The notes: generated from the letters alone by a model not told the origin. Positions 49,134 to 61,371 are shown, counted from the stretch's first letter. The stretch is DNA of 64,000 nt from Anarhynchus alexandrinus (GCA_008711295.1 VUYV01000191.1:492298-556297), one strand, 5' to 3'. Numbers and translations are program-made.

Positions 49134-50205
49134 ATTACGTTTGTCAGTGGATTCCTGTCAAAGTCTGCCGTGAAGGTGCAATAATTGAAGTGGCATCCTT
49201 CCACTTGCCATTGTGCATATAGATTCAGAGTTCTCCAGACTCTTCTTGCCTGTATCCTGTGCTCTCCATTACAATGCCAAGCAAGCTACTACACTTTCTA
49301 CATTTCTGTAACTACAAGAGTGTTTTTCAGGAAGAGCGTTCCAAATACATATAGAAAGAAAGTGGGAAATCAATTTGTGCCTTTGCAAATCTACCTATTA
49401 TTATATAAGCTTTTCAATAAAGGAGTAAATCTGCATTATTGTACAACAACATGAGGACATAATCCTGATGGAAACCTCTGTTCTCTACAGTCATAATGAT
49501 TCAAAGTTAAAAGAACTAAGCAGCTTTTACTCTTTTGCACTGTTTTTTTGAGAATATGAATAATTGAAAATAGAATTAAAAAAAAAACAATTCAAAAACA
49601 AAACAAAAGAAAAAAGAATTAATGCTCCTCTTAGATGATGGGACAGAAAGTAAATAAAAACAAAGTTAGATTTATGGCATGGTTATACATCAGACTTTTC
49701 GCAGCTGAATATTGGTTGATCAGCTTGTGCATTTTCAATGTCTTTGTATTATTCTTATTTGCTTTTGTCTTATGAATAGCTGTCTATTGCTTATAAAAAT
49801 TAAGATTTAATAGAGTTTAATGATCCTACAATTCAAATAGCTGTGCATTTTTCTGTAAAGCTGCAGGCTACTGGCTAGCCTAGCCCATAGACCAGCAGCC
49901 ACATTTTTTGTTGAATGTCTGTGCACTTCATTAGGTGGCTATTACCTTTGATTTACGTTTGTTCAGTCCTGAAGTAGTTCCCATTACATTTCCTTATATC
50001 TCTGCGAGGTATTAGATTTCTGAAAATCCAGCCTCTATGTAGCAGTTTTATTGATTTAAGAAATGGCATCTGTTAATTCAAACCCAGCGGCTACAGTTGG
50101 TTGTGGAGTCTTCATAGAGACCTGGAGGAGAGCAGTAAGTAGTAAATACTGAGTAGTTCATGGTCCATATGCTATACCTTTCTAGGAGAATAATATACAC
50201 ACCCC
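49134..50205. other. AT-rich single-copy DNA
   Basis: Nothing recognisable apart from an A-rich run at 49576-49620. There is no coding signal. Confidence 0.5.
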
Positions 50206-50778
50206 TGTCGGGGTTTAACCCCAGCTGGGAACGAAGCCCCACACAGCCGCTCGCTCACTCCCCCGCAGTGGGATGGGGGAGAGAATCAGAAAAGTAAAAG
50301 TGAGAAAACTCGTGCTTTGAGATAAGGACAGTTTAATAAGTAGAGCAAAAGCTGCGCACGCAAGCAAAGCAAAACAAGGAATTCCTTCCCTGCTTCCATG
50401 GACAGGCAGGTGTTCAGCCATCCCCAGGAAAGCAGGGCTCCGTCAAGCGTAACGGTGACTTGGGAAGACAAACACCATCACTCTGAACATCCCCCCTTCC
50501 TTCTTCTTCCCCAGATTTAAATACTGAGCATGACATCACATGGTATGGAATGTCCCTTTGGTCAGTTGGGGTCCGCTGTCCCGGCTGTGTCCCCTCCCAA
50601 CTTCTTGTGCTCCCCAGACCATCACTGGTGGGGCAGTGTGAGGAGCAGAAAAGGCCTTGAATCTGTGTGAGCACTGCTGGGCTACAGCTAAAACATCCCT
50701 CTGTTATCAACACAAATCCAAAACGTAGCCCCATACCAGCTACTGTTAAGAAAATTAACTCCACCCCAGCCAAAACCA
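50206..50778 (-). mobile_element. Endogenous retrovirus LTR, probably solo
   Basis: Read on the minus strand it opens TGGTTTTGGCTGGGGTGGAG at 50778 and closes ...GGGGTTAAACCCCGACA at 50206, giving proper TG..CA ends and about 573 bp. This is a widespread avian LTR family that I recognise from memory; its class is probably ERVL- or ERVK-like. It retains an AT-rich TATA-like box (GTATTTAAATC on the minus strand, near 50514-50524) and an AATAAA-type signal in the ATTAAA form at 50332-50337. CpG content is high (for example 50250-50254, 50355-50360 and 50443-50453), so it is not very old. No internal region or matching second LTR is seen, and the flanks (CACCCC / GAATGC) show no target duplication. 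Confidence 0.85.
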
Positions 50779-51606
50779 GAATGCCCTTGAGAAAAAGTGG
50801 GACAGAGAGAGGATGTCTGTGTGGCTGAGGCACTGTGCAGGCCACAGGGGTTCTGCATCCTCAAGGTTGGGGTTCCCGCGTAAACCCTACTGGAGAGAAA
50901 AGGCAGAAAAGAGTTATTGCCCTCTGGGGCAATCATGGACACAACTTTACAATTGACCATTGTCAGGCTTGTGCAGTCTACAGTGGCCCCAGTTGTGTTG
51001 TGTTGGTCTCGTCACCGATGAACAAAATGCAACAAAACTTCCATTTCGAACAGTCGTGCTCCCCTGCAGCAGAGACCCCCCCTTCAAACCTTCATTGCAC
51101 CTATGCCTACAAATACCTGTGTAGCTTCTGCCATTGCTTCCAAAAAAAAAAATCTTTCTCTCCCAACACATTTGAGCTTTAAACAGCCTAAGACATTCTT
51201 CACAACATTTGAACTCGCCGTACAGCCCTTATAATTAGCCCTGTCTTTTTGAATGGGTGAAAATGTATCTTAACTAATCTGCTTCAGGTGAACATGTTAG
51301 TCTCGTGAGAAATAGAAGAAGAGGAAGAGCTGAAAAGCAAATTATGGAAAAAATAAATCATATCGTGCCACAGTGTCATCGTCCTGCTGCTCAGCCATTT
51401 TTCACTATCTTCTGGTGTCACCGTAACCTTCCGCACAAGGTTAAATGTCACAGTGCCGTTGTATCAAAATAGCAACATTTCTCACGTATGAAAAATACTA
51501 TACCATTGACTACACCATATTTCCTGCAGAGAGATGTTACAAAGATGTGTTAGCGCACTAAAAAGAAAAGCTAGACTGATTTCTGCATTCGAATTAAGAT
51601 GTGTCA
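50779..51606. other. G+C-richer stretch beside the LTR, unassigned
   Basis: From 50779 to about 51130 the sequence is richer in G+C and CpG than normal for this window. It could be another old retroelement piece, but I recognise none. Overlapping frames of 70-140 residues on both strands partly lie inside the LTR and have no domain. Confidence 0.3.
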
Positions 51607-51876
51607 ATCACATACTCAGGCCAGAAATAATTTCTGTCAATATCCCAGGTTTCCTTGGGTTTTGTGTATGATCCTTGTATACAGATTTGTTATGTTTTAA
51701 ATGCCATCAAATTTAGTTTACCAAGCCAAAAAAAAAAAAAANATCACATACTCAGGCCAGAAATAATTTCTGTCAATATCCTAGGTTTCCTTGGCTTTTG
51801 CTATGATCCTTGTATACAGATTTGTTATGTTTTAAATGCCATCAAATTTAGTTTACCAAGCCAAAAAAAAAAAAAA
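51607..51876. repeat. About 135-bp tandem duplication with N at the junction
   Basis: 51607-51742 and 51743-51876 are near-identical: both start ATCACATACTCAGG and end CCAAG followed by a 14-base-scale A-run. They differ at only a few sites (CCCAGG/CCTAGG, TTGGGT/TTGGCT, TGTGTATG/TGCTATG). A single N at 51742 sits at the joint. Two haplotypes or an overlapping contig end joined in tandem would give exactly this picture. Confidence 0.95.
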
Positions 51877-53429
51877 TCAGATTATTTTACTTTGATTGAC
51901 CCCAAAAGAATATATGTAAACAACAACAAAAAAAAAAAACCTGCAGAGCTGATTAGTATGGAGAACAGAGGGGATGAGCGTCTCCAGGAAATGAGAATTG
52001 AAGGAGATGCTCAAAACACACAAGCAGATCGAATTGTTCAAAACAGCTTACAATATTTCCTAACAAACAAAATAATATTAATACCAGAAAAAGCTAGGGC
52101 ATGTCACAGACGTCAGTGAAAGGTGCTCCTAAGCAGAGTCTTGTAAGGGATGTCATACCAGACAGCAAAATGTAGGTAACAATGCCCTATTTAACAGCAG
52201 TATGTTACATATTTGCCTCCACATAGTCTTATTTCATCTTTGCTCTCTTTTGTCACCCTTATTTGCCTGCCATCTCTTCATAATCTTCTGTAACTCTGTA
52301 CAGAAACGTGTAGACCTACAAAAATCTTGAGGTTTTCGTTTAATTTCCCTGGATAAGGTGTCCTTGATCCATCTCCTTACAGATTTTTATTTTAATGAAA
52401 GACTTCATTTTTAAATGAAATTTTTTTCAAGCTTCTTTTCTTAGACCACCATATTAGGATTTGATAGTAATATACAGAAACTTCCAGGGTGGTTTCGAAA
52501 ACAGTAAAAAAGAGATCTTTCTTTACTAAATTTGATATTCATTTAATGCCTTTCTAGAAAGGGAAAAGCAAATAAAGTATAGAGTTTTCGATAACACATT
52601 TTATACATCAGGGTAGGGAAAAGCTGTTCTTTGGAAATCCAGCATTTTCAGATGCGACTAAAATTCTCTTTTCACAAGAGTGTTTTGTGCTTCTTTTCTT
52701 GTTCTCCTTCACTGCTCCTTCTACTACAGTGAAGGAGCAAATACAACCTTTCTGCTTCACTACCCCTCTAGCCAGTGTGGCCTTTCTCTACCCATATTTC
52801 TGGTTATTGAGTGCTCTATTCATCCGTTCTGTTATTTTTGTCCTTCATATATCTGTCCAGTTATTGATTTTAGCTAATACTTGCATGGATTGTTAAAACA
52901 TGGAGAGTTGATTTATTTAGCCCTTTATAAAATGTTCCAGACTATGCAACCTGTACCACTTTACCTCCAGATTACACTGGAATTGAGTTTTAGTCAGCAA
53001 TCAAAAGAATAACAAAAAGCATGTTTTACTGGGAAATTCCAAACTGAACAATTAATACAATCGTAACACATTTTGTTTTCTGAATGTCCGTTTTCATACA
53101 ATAATTCTTCTAAACAAAGTAGAAACTCAATTAAATCCAAGAACTGTTTCCTGGTATCTAGTTTTCTAGTTTTTTTCTTTTAATTTATTTCCTAATTTTA
53201 TCCTATTAAATTTATTGCTATGACTTTTTTTCCTTCCTAAATCTTTTTTTTGCCTTTGGAGTTTACAACCTTTATACAGACACAATGTTCTCACGTCCCT
53301 TTTCAGTTGTCGTTTGGCCAAGGTATACAGAGTGGCAGTTGGCTTTTACATTTTCTCTTCCTAAAATGTTCTCCCTCATCTTTTGTTCATTTTTGCTGCT
53401 CCACTATGAAATGCATCTCATTTGCTCAT
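51877..53429. other. AT-rich single-copy DNA
   Basis: No gene or young repeat is recognised. The section 53160-53440 is T-rich. Frames at 52680-52896 are short, hydrophobic by T-richness, and without a domain. Confidence 0.45.
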
Positions 53430-54160
53430 TTACTTTTCTAGCAAACCGGTGCCCAGAACCGAATGCGATATTCCAGGCTTAGTTGCATGAGTGTTATGCT
53501 GTGAATGATTATTATTTCCTCGCTCTTTGACACCTCTTTGTATGAAACCCAAAAGCTCATTGGCCTCCCTTAATGCCATATCACTCTATAGAATCATGCC
53601 TAATTTTCTACCCATTACCACCTCCATGGTTCTTTAAGCATTACTGCTTTCCAGGTTTCTCTCTCCCACACCACAGCTATGTTTTGGATTACTTTTCTTC
53701 ATATATTATTAGATAGCCCTGTTCCAAATTGAATCTCGTTTCGCTGTTATGTCCATGTTTCTAATATTGCTTGGTCCCTTCCTATTATTTTTGTGCCATC
53801 GCTGGTGTTTGCAACACCTCCCAATTTAGTATAATTTGTGAATTTCATTAACTTGTTGTTTACTCCCACTTTCAAATCATTAATAAGGATGTCAAAAAAA
53901 ACCCTGGAACTAACACTGGTCCCTTCAGTGCTACTAGACAGCTCCCCCACAACCTGATACGTTGCTGTGTATCATTATTCCTTGTTAATGGCCCTTCAGT
54001 CACTTTTCAGTCCATATGACAGTGTCCCTATCCAAACGACTTTTAATTAATTTTGAGAGAGGGATTTTGACAGCTAATAGGAAATGATTTTTTTTTTAGC
54101 GCCTGAGACAGGATTCATGCAAAAATAGATTATAAAATCTATTTTCCTTTTTTTGTATTA
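53430..54160 (-). mobile_element. Ancient CR1-type LINE, antisense, heavily diverged
   Basis: Several blocks occur in the same order as in old amniote CR1 (the kind abundant in turtles), read antisense: GTGCCCAGAACCGAATGCGA then ATTCCAGG; CTCATTGGCCTCC; CCCAATTTAGTATAATTTGT; TCATTAATAAGGATGTC followed by a CTGGTCCC block. Collinear order over about 700 bp makes chance unlikely, though identity is low. It is far older than the other CR1 copies and non-functional. Confidence 0.6.
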
Positions 54161-54762
54161 AAATTAAAATTCTATCATCAACAACAAACCCATTTTTCTT
54201 TTTCCTGACAAGTTCATGCTGCTCATTCCTTATGATTCCATTATCTACCAGCTATTCAATGGACATTTTCTCCTGATATTTATTTCCTTGCTTCATTCAA
54301 GTTGAAATTTAAGCCTATGATCTGATAGGTTCAGGATTATTCATAATTCTACTGCTTGTTTGCTTTTTTGCTAGTATTTCAGGAACTTTCAAGCTCTCTC
54401 TGAATCTGAGAGCAAAATAATTATCAATCAGGCATTTTTTTTTCCCCTTTTTTGTTTCCTCAAAATGCATGTCTGATACAATTGAATTGCCTGTTACAAT
54501 ATTTCCAAGGTTTCCCTTACTGTTCCCCTCGTCAGTAACTTTGTGTATGAGTTCTTTTGAAATTGCCCAGCTTCTTCTCTTTCTTTCTTAATTGAAAAAA
54601 ATCCATCTCTAATTTGCGTCACAAATTCCCCCCCTCTCTGTACTCAGAACCCTTATTAAGAGGGATGGTGGGGGGCGCCTTCTCCCAATCATTTTTGATT
54701 GCTTTCTCTGTAACCAGTGTTTTTAAGCAGATTTCTTAGCACTTACAATTCCCCGGGAGTAT
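54161..54762. other. Possible continuation of the ancient CR1
   Basis: Words such as TTCATGCTGCTCATTCCTTA and a T-rich tract before TCCTCAAAATGC recall further antisense segments of old CR1, but similarity is too weak to set limits. C-rich and G-rich short runs lie at 54630-54675. Confidence 0.25.
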
Positions 54763-54870
54763 AGATTCATAGATTATAAAGCTACAAGGGACCATTATGA
54801 TCATCTACTCTGACCTTCCGCACAGCACATAACAGCAGTGGTTAGGAGAACCTTCAAACCACCTACTGTG
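54763..54870 (-). mobile_element. Ancient CR1 3' end, antisense
   Basis: The plus strand reads ATAGATTCATAGATTATAAAG then ACAAGGGACCATTATGATCA and TCTACTCTGACC. This is the antisense 3' end of an old CR1 subfamily (AGATTCATAGATT terminal repeat, GGGACCATT(A/G)TGATC core). The element is separate from, and not contiguous with, the 53430-54160 piece, because for a minus-strand copy the 3' end lies on the left. Confidence 0.8.
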
Positions 54871-55605
54871 AAAGCAAAATGATATGTAAAATGTTTAGAG
54901 TAAAAATGTGCTCAGTCGTCTCTATTCCATTCAGATTCCCCTATTATACTCATCACAGTAACATCTCCTGCAAGATTCAAGCGAATTCCTGGTGATGTAT
55001 GCCTCTCTTTGGATGAGCTTAGTGGGGGCCATGGTTTATTAGAACGCTGCACCTATGCCCTTCGCTGTTAAAAAAAAACAACCCAACACAAAAACCTACA
55101 AAACCCACGGTGAGCTTACAGGAACATTTATAAAGATAGGAAAACACTTCACTCTGGGGATCAAGAGGCTAAAGAGTTCTTTCTCTTCTCCCCAGCACAG
55201 CAATCATGCAGTAGGTTGTGTTCTGTTTAAATGCTGAGTACACACTGGGCTCTGTCAAATATGTACAAAATTCCCCGGTTCTTTTTGGATAAGCAATTAT
55301 CAGCTAATGACAGTTAGAGATGGGAATGATGAAAGATCCAATTAAATTAGTGAAGCACTGCAAGATCTCACATCAGATCCTAAATTATATTTCCATTGGC
55401 AGTTTGGGTACTGGCTGTGGTGGTATGCCGTAAAACCAGCACATTATGTCCTGATAACAGCACCATAAAAGAGATTCACTACTACTCTTACCCTCACTAT
55501 TCACCAGAGTACATTTGTGGCAACCTTCCAACAAGACTGCAAACTTTTCTGCTTCTTTGCCAGTTTATGATGTTCATTTCAGGATTTTTGAAAAATCATT
55601 GTTGT

Positions 55606-55640
55606 ATAAATATATATACTACATATATATATATATAAAA
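55606..55640. repeat. TA-rich dinucleotide run
   Basis: TATATATACTACATATATATATATATA: a short AT microsatellite interrupted once by CTAC. Confidence 0.85.
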
Positions 55641-56624
55641 CATACTACAGATATACGGTGTCTACGTCCAGCTGGTTCTGTGTTGGTATTTGTATGGGCA
55701 ATCCAGCAATTTACATAGATTGTGTTTTATTCCATCTGTCTTAGCATCTAAAGACCTAGGAAATAACCAACTAAAAGTTAAAAAAACAACAACAAAAAAA
55801 ACCCCCAACAAAATCTTGCTATACATATTGCACTGCATTCTCATATACTTCTTGGGAAAGAAAGGGAAAAATAGAAACTATCCACATCTTGGCATCTTTT
55901 TTCATGACTTGTTACAGTCAAAAGGAAGTTTTTGAATGATAATCAGGGCTGGAGCAGAGTTGGCTGTGAAGTGTTTTTTATTGCTGTTTCAGAAAAAAAG
56001 TTATATCCTCAGTATCCCCAAAGCACAGGCTTTCGAAGCTTTAAGGGAATATCCAGGGACCTAGCTGCCTCCCAAAAGAGCTTGACTGCACTTCTCGCTG
56101 CATTTTTTGACTCCGTTAGGGACTCGTCACTTGTCTCAGTACACCTTAGAATATGTCTGCCAACAATCCTGCCTAAATTTAGAAACTTAAAAATGACAAA
56201 AACACACATAACAACAGAATTAGCCATAAACCTATAATGTATTTCTATAATAAAATAAAAAAAGTGGTTTCTTAACTATCTATAGATAGCCCTTGATGTC
56301 TTATGTGTTTTGTGGACAACATACATTCAATAAGACCACTATTCATCTACGTTGTTTTATTATATGCTAGAGATGTATAGCATCTCTACCAGAGTATTAA
56401 ACATTATTTTAAAAATAAAAGTCACACAGAGTTTCAAATCTAAATAATTAGACTGCTCACATTATGTTGATCTTGGATGAACACAAGGTGAATAAATACC
56501 ACTATAAAGAAATTGAGACAGTACACTTCTTTTCCCCGTTCTATATCTTCCCCGCTTACTGAAAACATGAAACTGAAGGAATCACATAACTGTGAGTTTG
56601 AAAATTACCTGTTGTCTTTAACTG

Positions 56625-56664
56625 GGGATTAGAATACTAAATTTGGGATTGGAATACTAAATTT
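56625..56664. repeat. 20-bp tandem duplication
   Basis: GGGATTAGAATACTAAATTT is followed immediately by the same 20 bases with one A-to-G change. It is probably a slippage event. Confidence 0.95.
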
Positions 56665-57983
56665 ACTCACAGAAACTTGAAGAATATGTAGGAACCAATG
56701 AATATTCACTTGGCACCAGACTGCGTTTCCACCAAACTCTATCTAGGAATGACTTAGCCACAGGTCAGAGAATAAGTGCTGGCAAACTAAAACCAATCAC
56801 CGAAAAAAACCCCAAACATTTGAACCTGAAATAAAAGGTTTGCATACGTGCATGGTGAGAAATCCGGTGATTCAAACAAATTACGTCTCCACTCTCAGAG
56901 ATGCCTCTCTGTCCTGAAAAAATACAGTGTAACCCACAGCGAGAGGAAGATCTCACAGTACCTTTTAGTTGGAGCAACATCAAAATAATTACAACAGCAT
57001 TTAAATTCGCTTGGAAACACGAACATTCCAAGCCCTGAAAATAACCAATAAAAAAATGGATCGGGAACAGTTGAACCTTGTGGGGGGAAAAAAAAACCAA
57101 ACAAACAAACACCAAAATTAGAAGAGGAATCACGCTTCTTTTTCACACCGGTGAAGAGTGTGTGCACCCAGAAGCCTGTCTGAAATTTACGTCTGTAATA
57201 TTTTGGCAAATACAAGATGCTATCTCTCCCTGTCAACCTCTTCACGTTTAAGAGTAGGTAAATGTTTCAGATTAAATTCCAGTGAATCTGCGAAACTGTA
57301 ATTACTGGTAGTCACACTTAACATTGCTTCCTGCTTAGCATGAAGATTTATATGTGTCTAGACATGGACTTCCAATCCTTACAGCGGCACCTGATCTTAT
57401 CTTCTTGAACTGGATTTTACTCTGGATTTATAGAGCTAAAACGAAGGACAGAAAAGGATTCAAAATCTCACATTGAAACAGACTAGTTTTAACTTGAAGT
57501 CCTGTGATAAGAGATGTTATTAAAATAACCTTAGCTTTATCAAAATGCTTATTAGATAAAAAAGGCATTATAATAGGAATGAGCAGGCTAGTTGCCAAGA
57601 ACCAATTAATAAAACACAGCATATACTACCAGTGGACTGGGCTGGTGATAAAAGAATCAGTTAAAATGTTCCATGATCAAAATATTCATGCTTCTTTCTC
57701 TGAATTGAAAAGGGGGGAAAAAAAATAAGGAAAAAAAAAAAGAAATTACACTTTTCCAGTCACATGTATTGACAAATACAGCAGATTAAAATAAATAGAA
57801 GGAGTGGGATTGGGAAGGCATTGCAAGGAAGTAATAGAGAAAGTAAATTGTAACCCCTTCAGCAGAAACACTCATTTCCTAGCTTGCAGCCCTTATTCAT
57901 GAAGTGAATGTTAACATTGCGCTTGCACTGACCAGAACCTGGAAATGAAAAAGGAAACCACAACTCATCTTTGTCTAGGGCAA

Positions 57984-58136
57984 ATCATAGAATCATAGAA
58001 TCATAGAATGGTTTAGGTTGCAAAGGACCTTGAAGATCATCGAGTTCCAACCCCCCTGCCATAGGCAGGGACACCTCCCACCAGACCAGGCTGCCCAAGG
58101 CCACATCCAGCCTGGCCTTGAACACCTCCAGGGATG
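57984..58136 (-). mobile_element. CR1 LINE, about 153 bp, young subfamily
   Basis: Three ATAGAATC-type units start it, followed by an almost undiverged antisense 3' UTR that stops at CACCTCCAGGGATG. It is near-identical to 39623-39785 (differences include TTGCAAAGG for TTGGAAAGG). Immediately to its right lies an old sense-strand CR1. Confidence 0.95.
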
Positions 58137-58164
58137 AAATGAGATTAGCAACCTAGAGTTGAGG

Positions 58165-58378
58165 AAGCTATGGTGTGTAGGGCTGCAATACACTGCCTGG
58201 GGAGTTGCAGAATCTACAGACTTTAAGGTTTTTAAGACTATTTTAACACTAAGGGTTTTTTTTAAGACTAACTCATGGCTGCTCTGGTCTAGTGTTGGTG
58301 ACAGCTGTGCTTTAAGTAGGAGTCTGAGCTTGATGATCTCCAGTGGTCCCTTTCAAGTAGCAGTTCTATGATTCTGTG
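58165..58378 (+). mobile_element. Old CR1 3' end, sense
   Basis: GCCTGGGGAGTTGCAGAATC, AAGGTTTTTAAGACTA, then TGATGATCTCCAGTGGTCCC and CAGTTCTATGATTCTGTG follow the order of an old CR1 3' end: GGAGTTG.AGAATCTCC, GGTTTTTAAGA, TGATGACCTC..GGTCCCTTCCA, TTCTATGATTCT. Identity is modest. This is an older layer than the copy at 57984. Confidence 0.75.
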
Positions 58379-59092
58379 TCAAATTGCAGCATCTGACTTT
58401 ATCATACTTTCTTATAAGTAGGTATGAGTGTTTTAGAAGAAAAAAGGTAGTAAGAAAGCTATATTGCTTTCTTCAGATGAAGTGGAGTGGAGGCCAGCAT
58501 CATCTTCAAAAGGCATCTTTCCATGGGATTTTACTTCTTGTCACACTCGAGACTCTCAGCCATAATACAGCCCTAACATTACTTTCAACTTAGGTAGATC
58601 CCCAGATTCATGTAAAATCCCTTTGATTTAGGCAGACTCTACCCAGCTACAATCAGCCCAATTTTAAAATTTCTGGATGCATAGGAGCAGTACATCACAC
58701 AAACAGCATCCACTGAGCATCAGGGAATGAACCAGTGGCGAGTGTGTGCAATCTATCTGGCTTCCTGCTCCACACATGTGCTACATCTTCATCTTCCCAG
58801 CAACTGCTTTTCCAGATAGCTCACAGCCCTAGGAAAATGGCGTGGATATGAAAGGAAATGCCCTGTTTCATGGTTTTCATTATGGACATGGACCTGGCTC
58901 ATATGACACAGAAAAGCTCATGTTATATGGGAAGATGGTGACACCTGTAGTGACAGGTGGATCTTTGGAGACCTTTCAAACAGGGTTCTTATGACCTTTA
59001 CCTGGTGGACTGAAGTCTCACTACTGGGCTGCCCATACAGCAACAGGGTGGACCAAGGGTGTGATGACGATGTTAGCATGACCCTAAGCCTT
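58379..59092. other. Single-copy spacer between CR1 pieces
   Basis: No gene or repeat is recognised. Its composition is more balanced than most of the window. Confidence 0.4.
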
Positions 59093-59230
59093 GCATCCCT
59101 GGAGGTATTTAAAAGATGTGTAGATGTGGTGCTGAGGGACATGATTTAGTGGTAACTGGGCAGTGCTAGGTTAACAATTGGACTTGATGCTTTTCAAGGT
59201 TTCTTCCAACCAAAACGATTCTGTGATTAA
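59093..59230 (+). mobile_element. CR1 LINE 3' end, sense
   Basis: It starts at CATCCCTGGAGGTATTTAAA, passes GTAGATGTGGTGCTGAGGG, and ends AACCAAAACGATTCTGTGATT. It is of the same subfamily as 34352-34763. About 138 bp remain. Confidence 0.93.
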
Positions 59231-59967
59231 TTCACAGTATTTTTTCAGAGAAAAAAAAAAAAAGAAAGTAAAATCCTTACATTTTTCTGGGGAAAAAAAA
59301 ATAGCTAAAGAAGGACCTTCAGGAGGCAAGATGAGCAATTACAGATTCGGGAGTGTCAGGCACTCTGGACAAAACAAGAGGCTAGAGTTGATAACATTTT
59401 CTATGCCAGCTTTTGGGATATCTAAACCACACTGGAGATGGCAGAGCAGCTCAGGATTAAGAAAGACCAAAGGACAATTAAAGCTGTTCTGCCTTCCCCA
59501 TCTCTGGACTGCAAGTTCTGCCTCTAACTGCCAGTAACCCAAATATTTATTTCCAGTGCAAGTGTTTAGAAACATGAAGTTGAAAGGTAAATTCTGACGT
59601 AAGCACACAAAGAGGATGCACATATGTATGTGTATGATGGTACAGGTTATGCAACACAATTCTTAATGATCCCTGCACAATCATATTAGTCCCTTCGTTT
59701 TAGTTTCTCTGCGATTACACATCTTCCACACGAAAGTTTGTGCTATGAGCATTTGGTTTTCTTTCTCCATTTGCCGCACATATTTTTCAGCTGTAGTTTA
59801 GACACTGATGTTTTAAAAGTGTGTCCTTTTGCCTTATTTCTCCCACCTTCGCCTCTATTGCATCTGGCTTCATCAACCCAGCATAAAAAGGAAGGAAAAC
59901 GTGCCAAATACTGCACATTTGATATCTGAAGTGTACCTATTGACCTTTGGCTGGGATGAATATTTTA

Positions 59968-60175
59968 ATCCCACACTCGAAAATTACCCTTCAAAAGACT
60001 CGAATTCAAATTGCCAACATGATATGTCATCTTCTAATCTGATGTGACTGGAATGATAACATTTGCTTTGATGTGCAGTGTAATCCGGTGTGACTGATCA
60101 GATGCAACCTGCCATAGCCCTGCAAAGGGCAATGCATCATGCTCGGAAATTAAAACCCTCCTATTTTCTGGAAGT
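59968..60175 (+). repeat. Unassigned direct repeat, copy A
   Basis: This copy shares an ordered series of words with 61550-61757: CCAACATGATA(T/C)GTCA, TTCTAAT.TGA, CGACT/TGACT, TGATAACA, TGATCAGATGCAA, GCCATA, CTGCA..GGGCAATGC and TTTTCTGGAA. Spacing between these words is nearly the same in both copies. I recognise no transposon family, and no open frame is shared. Confidence 0.75.
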
Positions 60176-61230
60176 CGTAGTAAAAGGAATCTACCTGAAA
60201 TTTACATATTATGGGGTTTTTTCAAGAGCTTTTAACCCAACAATGACAACTGCCTTAGCTAAGTTATTCATTTTCATTGTCTCTTGAGTCTGACTCTAGT
60301 TATTGCTGCAGCATCTGCATTTTGGCTATTTTTCTGTCAAGAAACGGGCAAATTTCAAAACACTGCAGAATGTTTGATGGTTGGATTTAAATTGTATTAG
60401 AAAACTCTCCTTGGAAAGAATGCAGTTTGCAGCTTTTAAACTCACTGTCTCTCTAGCTGCTTGCAATAGATGCTCCCGTTATCAATGCAGCAAACGCTTC
60501 TTTGTGGTCTGAGATGCAGCTCCAGGTGCAGGGGAAAGCAGCACCCAGCAGCACCAGAAATCAGTAGCTGTTTGTCTTTCCTCCCCCGTTATTTCAGATT
60601 AGAGCACTTTTGGGGAAGATTTTCCAGAATCCGGTGTCTCCCGGCGTGACCTCATAAGTCACTCGCAATCTGCAAGGCAAGTCTCACCCACGCAGTTGGG
60701 GGCAACTCTTTCTAGTCCTCCAAAAATGAAGGAAAACTTTAATTATAAAGCAAGGGAGGGATAGGTAAAAGTATATGAGGTGATTACCCGGGTGAAGGAG
60801 GTGGAGCAAAACAGAAAGGATCATCTTACTCTTCAGCAAGACAGTCACAGCCAATGGGTCTGCGACACATACATTTTTTGCATAAATACGTAAAATGCTG
60901 TTGGAATATTAACAGTTCCCTGTAACAACAGATTTGCAGGGAAGACCTGATGATACACACAACAGTAGTGCTCACTATCGCTCGAGATGCGTTCAGCAGG
61001 CCGGGACATCCAACAGGGGGAAGCAATGCCGTGCAAGAGTGGGGGTAAAGATGTGATACGGTGATGTTTCCAGTCCTATTTCTCCACAGAGGTGAGCACC
61101 TCACACGAGACAGCTATTTCTTTCTCTAATGTATGGACACTTCATATCAGCCCCGTTCCTGTTTTATTTTACTTTAGTCAAACAGGCTATCAAACATGGT
61201 TTCTTCTTTCTGAGTAGGAAAGAAATGTAG

Positions 61231-61371
61231 NNNNNNNNNNNNNNNNNNNNNNNNNNNNNNNNNNNNNNNNNNNNNNNNNNNNNNNNNNNNNNNNNNNNNN
61301 NNNNNNNNNNNNNNNNNNNNNNNNNNNNNNNNNNNNNNNNNNNNNNNNNNNNNNNNNNNNNNNNNNNNNNN
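61231..61371. other. Assembly gap (141 N) beside an AAG-rich tract
   Basis: The gap is followed at 61372-61417 by a purine-only (AAG/A)n tract, which probably caused the break. The repeat may continue into the gap. Confidence 0.97.

Larger units (their letters stand above)
54871..57983. other. Single-copy DNA without recognised genes
   Basis: It contains a TA-rich dinucleotide run at 55606-55640 and a perfect-length 20-bp pair, GGGATT(A/G)GAATACTAAATTT, at 56625-56664. A minus frame at 56765-57133 has no domain. Confidence 0.5.

Noticed and set aside
50414..50845. 143-residue minus-strand frame
   Set aside because: It spans the LTR and its flank, reading through U3, the promoter box and flanking DNA. 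There is no domain, so it is a chance frame.
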